The position numbers were made by a program, and so were the translations under genes. Below the pieces are notes generated by a model. That model made no database searches and was not told the origin of the DNA. It was given only the letters and a program-made list of their open reading frames with translations. Positions 6,855 to 6,970 of a DNA stretch of 6,970 nt are shown piece by piece (within the stretch, counting starts at the first letter, position 1; every line of letters begins with the position of its first letter). The stretch lies in the NCBI RefSeq assembly GCF_042427745.1, contig NZ_JBHMFA010000011.1; one strand, 5' to 3'. This DNA is from Algibacter miyuki (lineage in GTDB: Bacteria; Bacteroidota; Bacteroidia; Flavobacteriales; Flavobacteriaceae).

Positions 6855-6970
6855 ATGAAAAAAACATTACTACATATTACTTTACTGCTTTTTACAGTAA
6901 GTATGGTATCTCAAACAAGCAACACGGGAGTTTTAACCGTTAGTGAGGGGACTGTATTTTCAACGGTAAA
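6855..6970 (+). CDS. Exported protein, 5' end only (runs off the window)
   Basis: The ATG at 6855 opens a frame with no stop to the window edge (38 full codons). The leader before it (TTTAAAACATAACA) is A-rich, as for the gene at 3614. The N-terminus MKKTLLHITLLLFTVSMVSQ is a textbook Sec signal peptide with likely cleavage after MVS, before QTSNTG. The mature start, TSNTGVLTVSEGTVFSTV, resembles from memory flavobacterial surface proteins made of short beta repeats, but 18 residues are too few to assign a family. It has the same orientation as the preceding genes and is probably part of the same cluster. Confidence 0.8.
   Translation, partial: MKKTLLHITLLLFTVSMVSQTSNTGVLTVSEGTVFSTV

Overview
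The window looks like part of a chromosome from a flavobacterium (Bacteroidota, probably Flavobacteriaceae). The DNA is AT-rich. Start codons lack a usable Shine-Dalgarno sequence and sit behind A-rich leaders. The proteins belong to surface-protein types common in marine Flavobacteriia: a giant beta-strand repeat protein with a conserved C-terminal module, a DUF11/Ig-like surface protein, and short exported proteins. No RNA gene, insertion sequence, CRISPR array or metabolic gene is visible. All genes are on the plus strand.

Layout. Positions 1-3492 are the 3' part of a very large secreted repeat protein whose start lies upstream of the window. Positions 1-1923 are a tandem array of a 198-bp (66-residue) unit, with nine complete copies and the last 141 bp of a tenth. 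A non-repetitive stalk region follows, holding a decayed partial unit. Next come five 14-residue YadA-head-like repeats (2413-2622), a tail-fibre-like segment, and a C-terminal module (about 3151-3489). After a 121-bp gap with stem-loops come a small exported protein of unknown family (3614-4120) and, overlapping it by one base (TAATG), an 865-residue surface protein with a DUF11-like and two Ig-like domains (4120-6717). A 137-bp gap with a perfect GAAA-loop hairpin leads to a further exported-protein gene (6855 to the window end), which is cut off.

Together the genes look like one cluster for export and assembly of a cell-surface fibre or adhesive layer. The three visible N-termini all carry Sec signal peptides. 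The two complete large proteins are beta-rich, and neither ends in a recognisable type IX secretion sorting domain. The shared role is inference from co-orientation, coupling and domain types; no single function is proven by the sequence. The strongest observations are the higher-order, mosaic structure of the 198-bp array, where the protein is almost invariant while silent sites are shuffled, and the uncharacterised exported protein translationally coupled to the DUF11-like protein.
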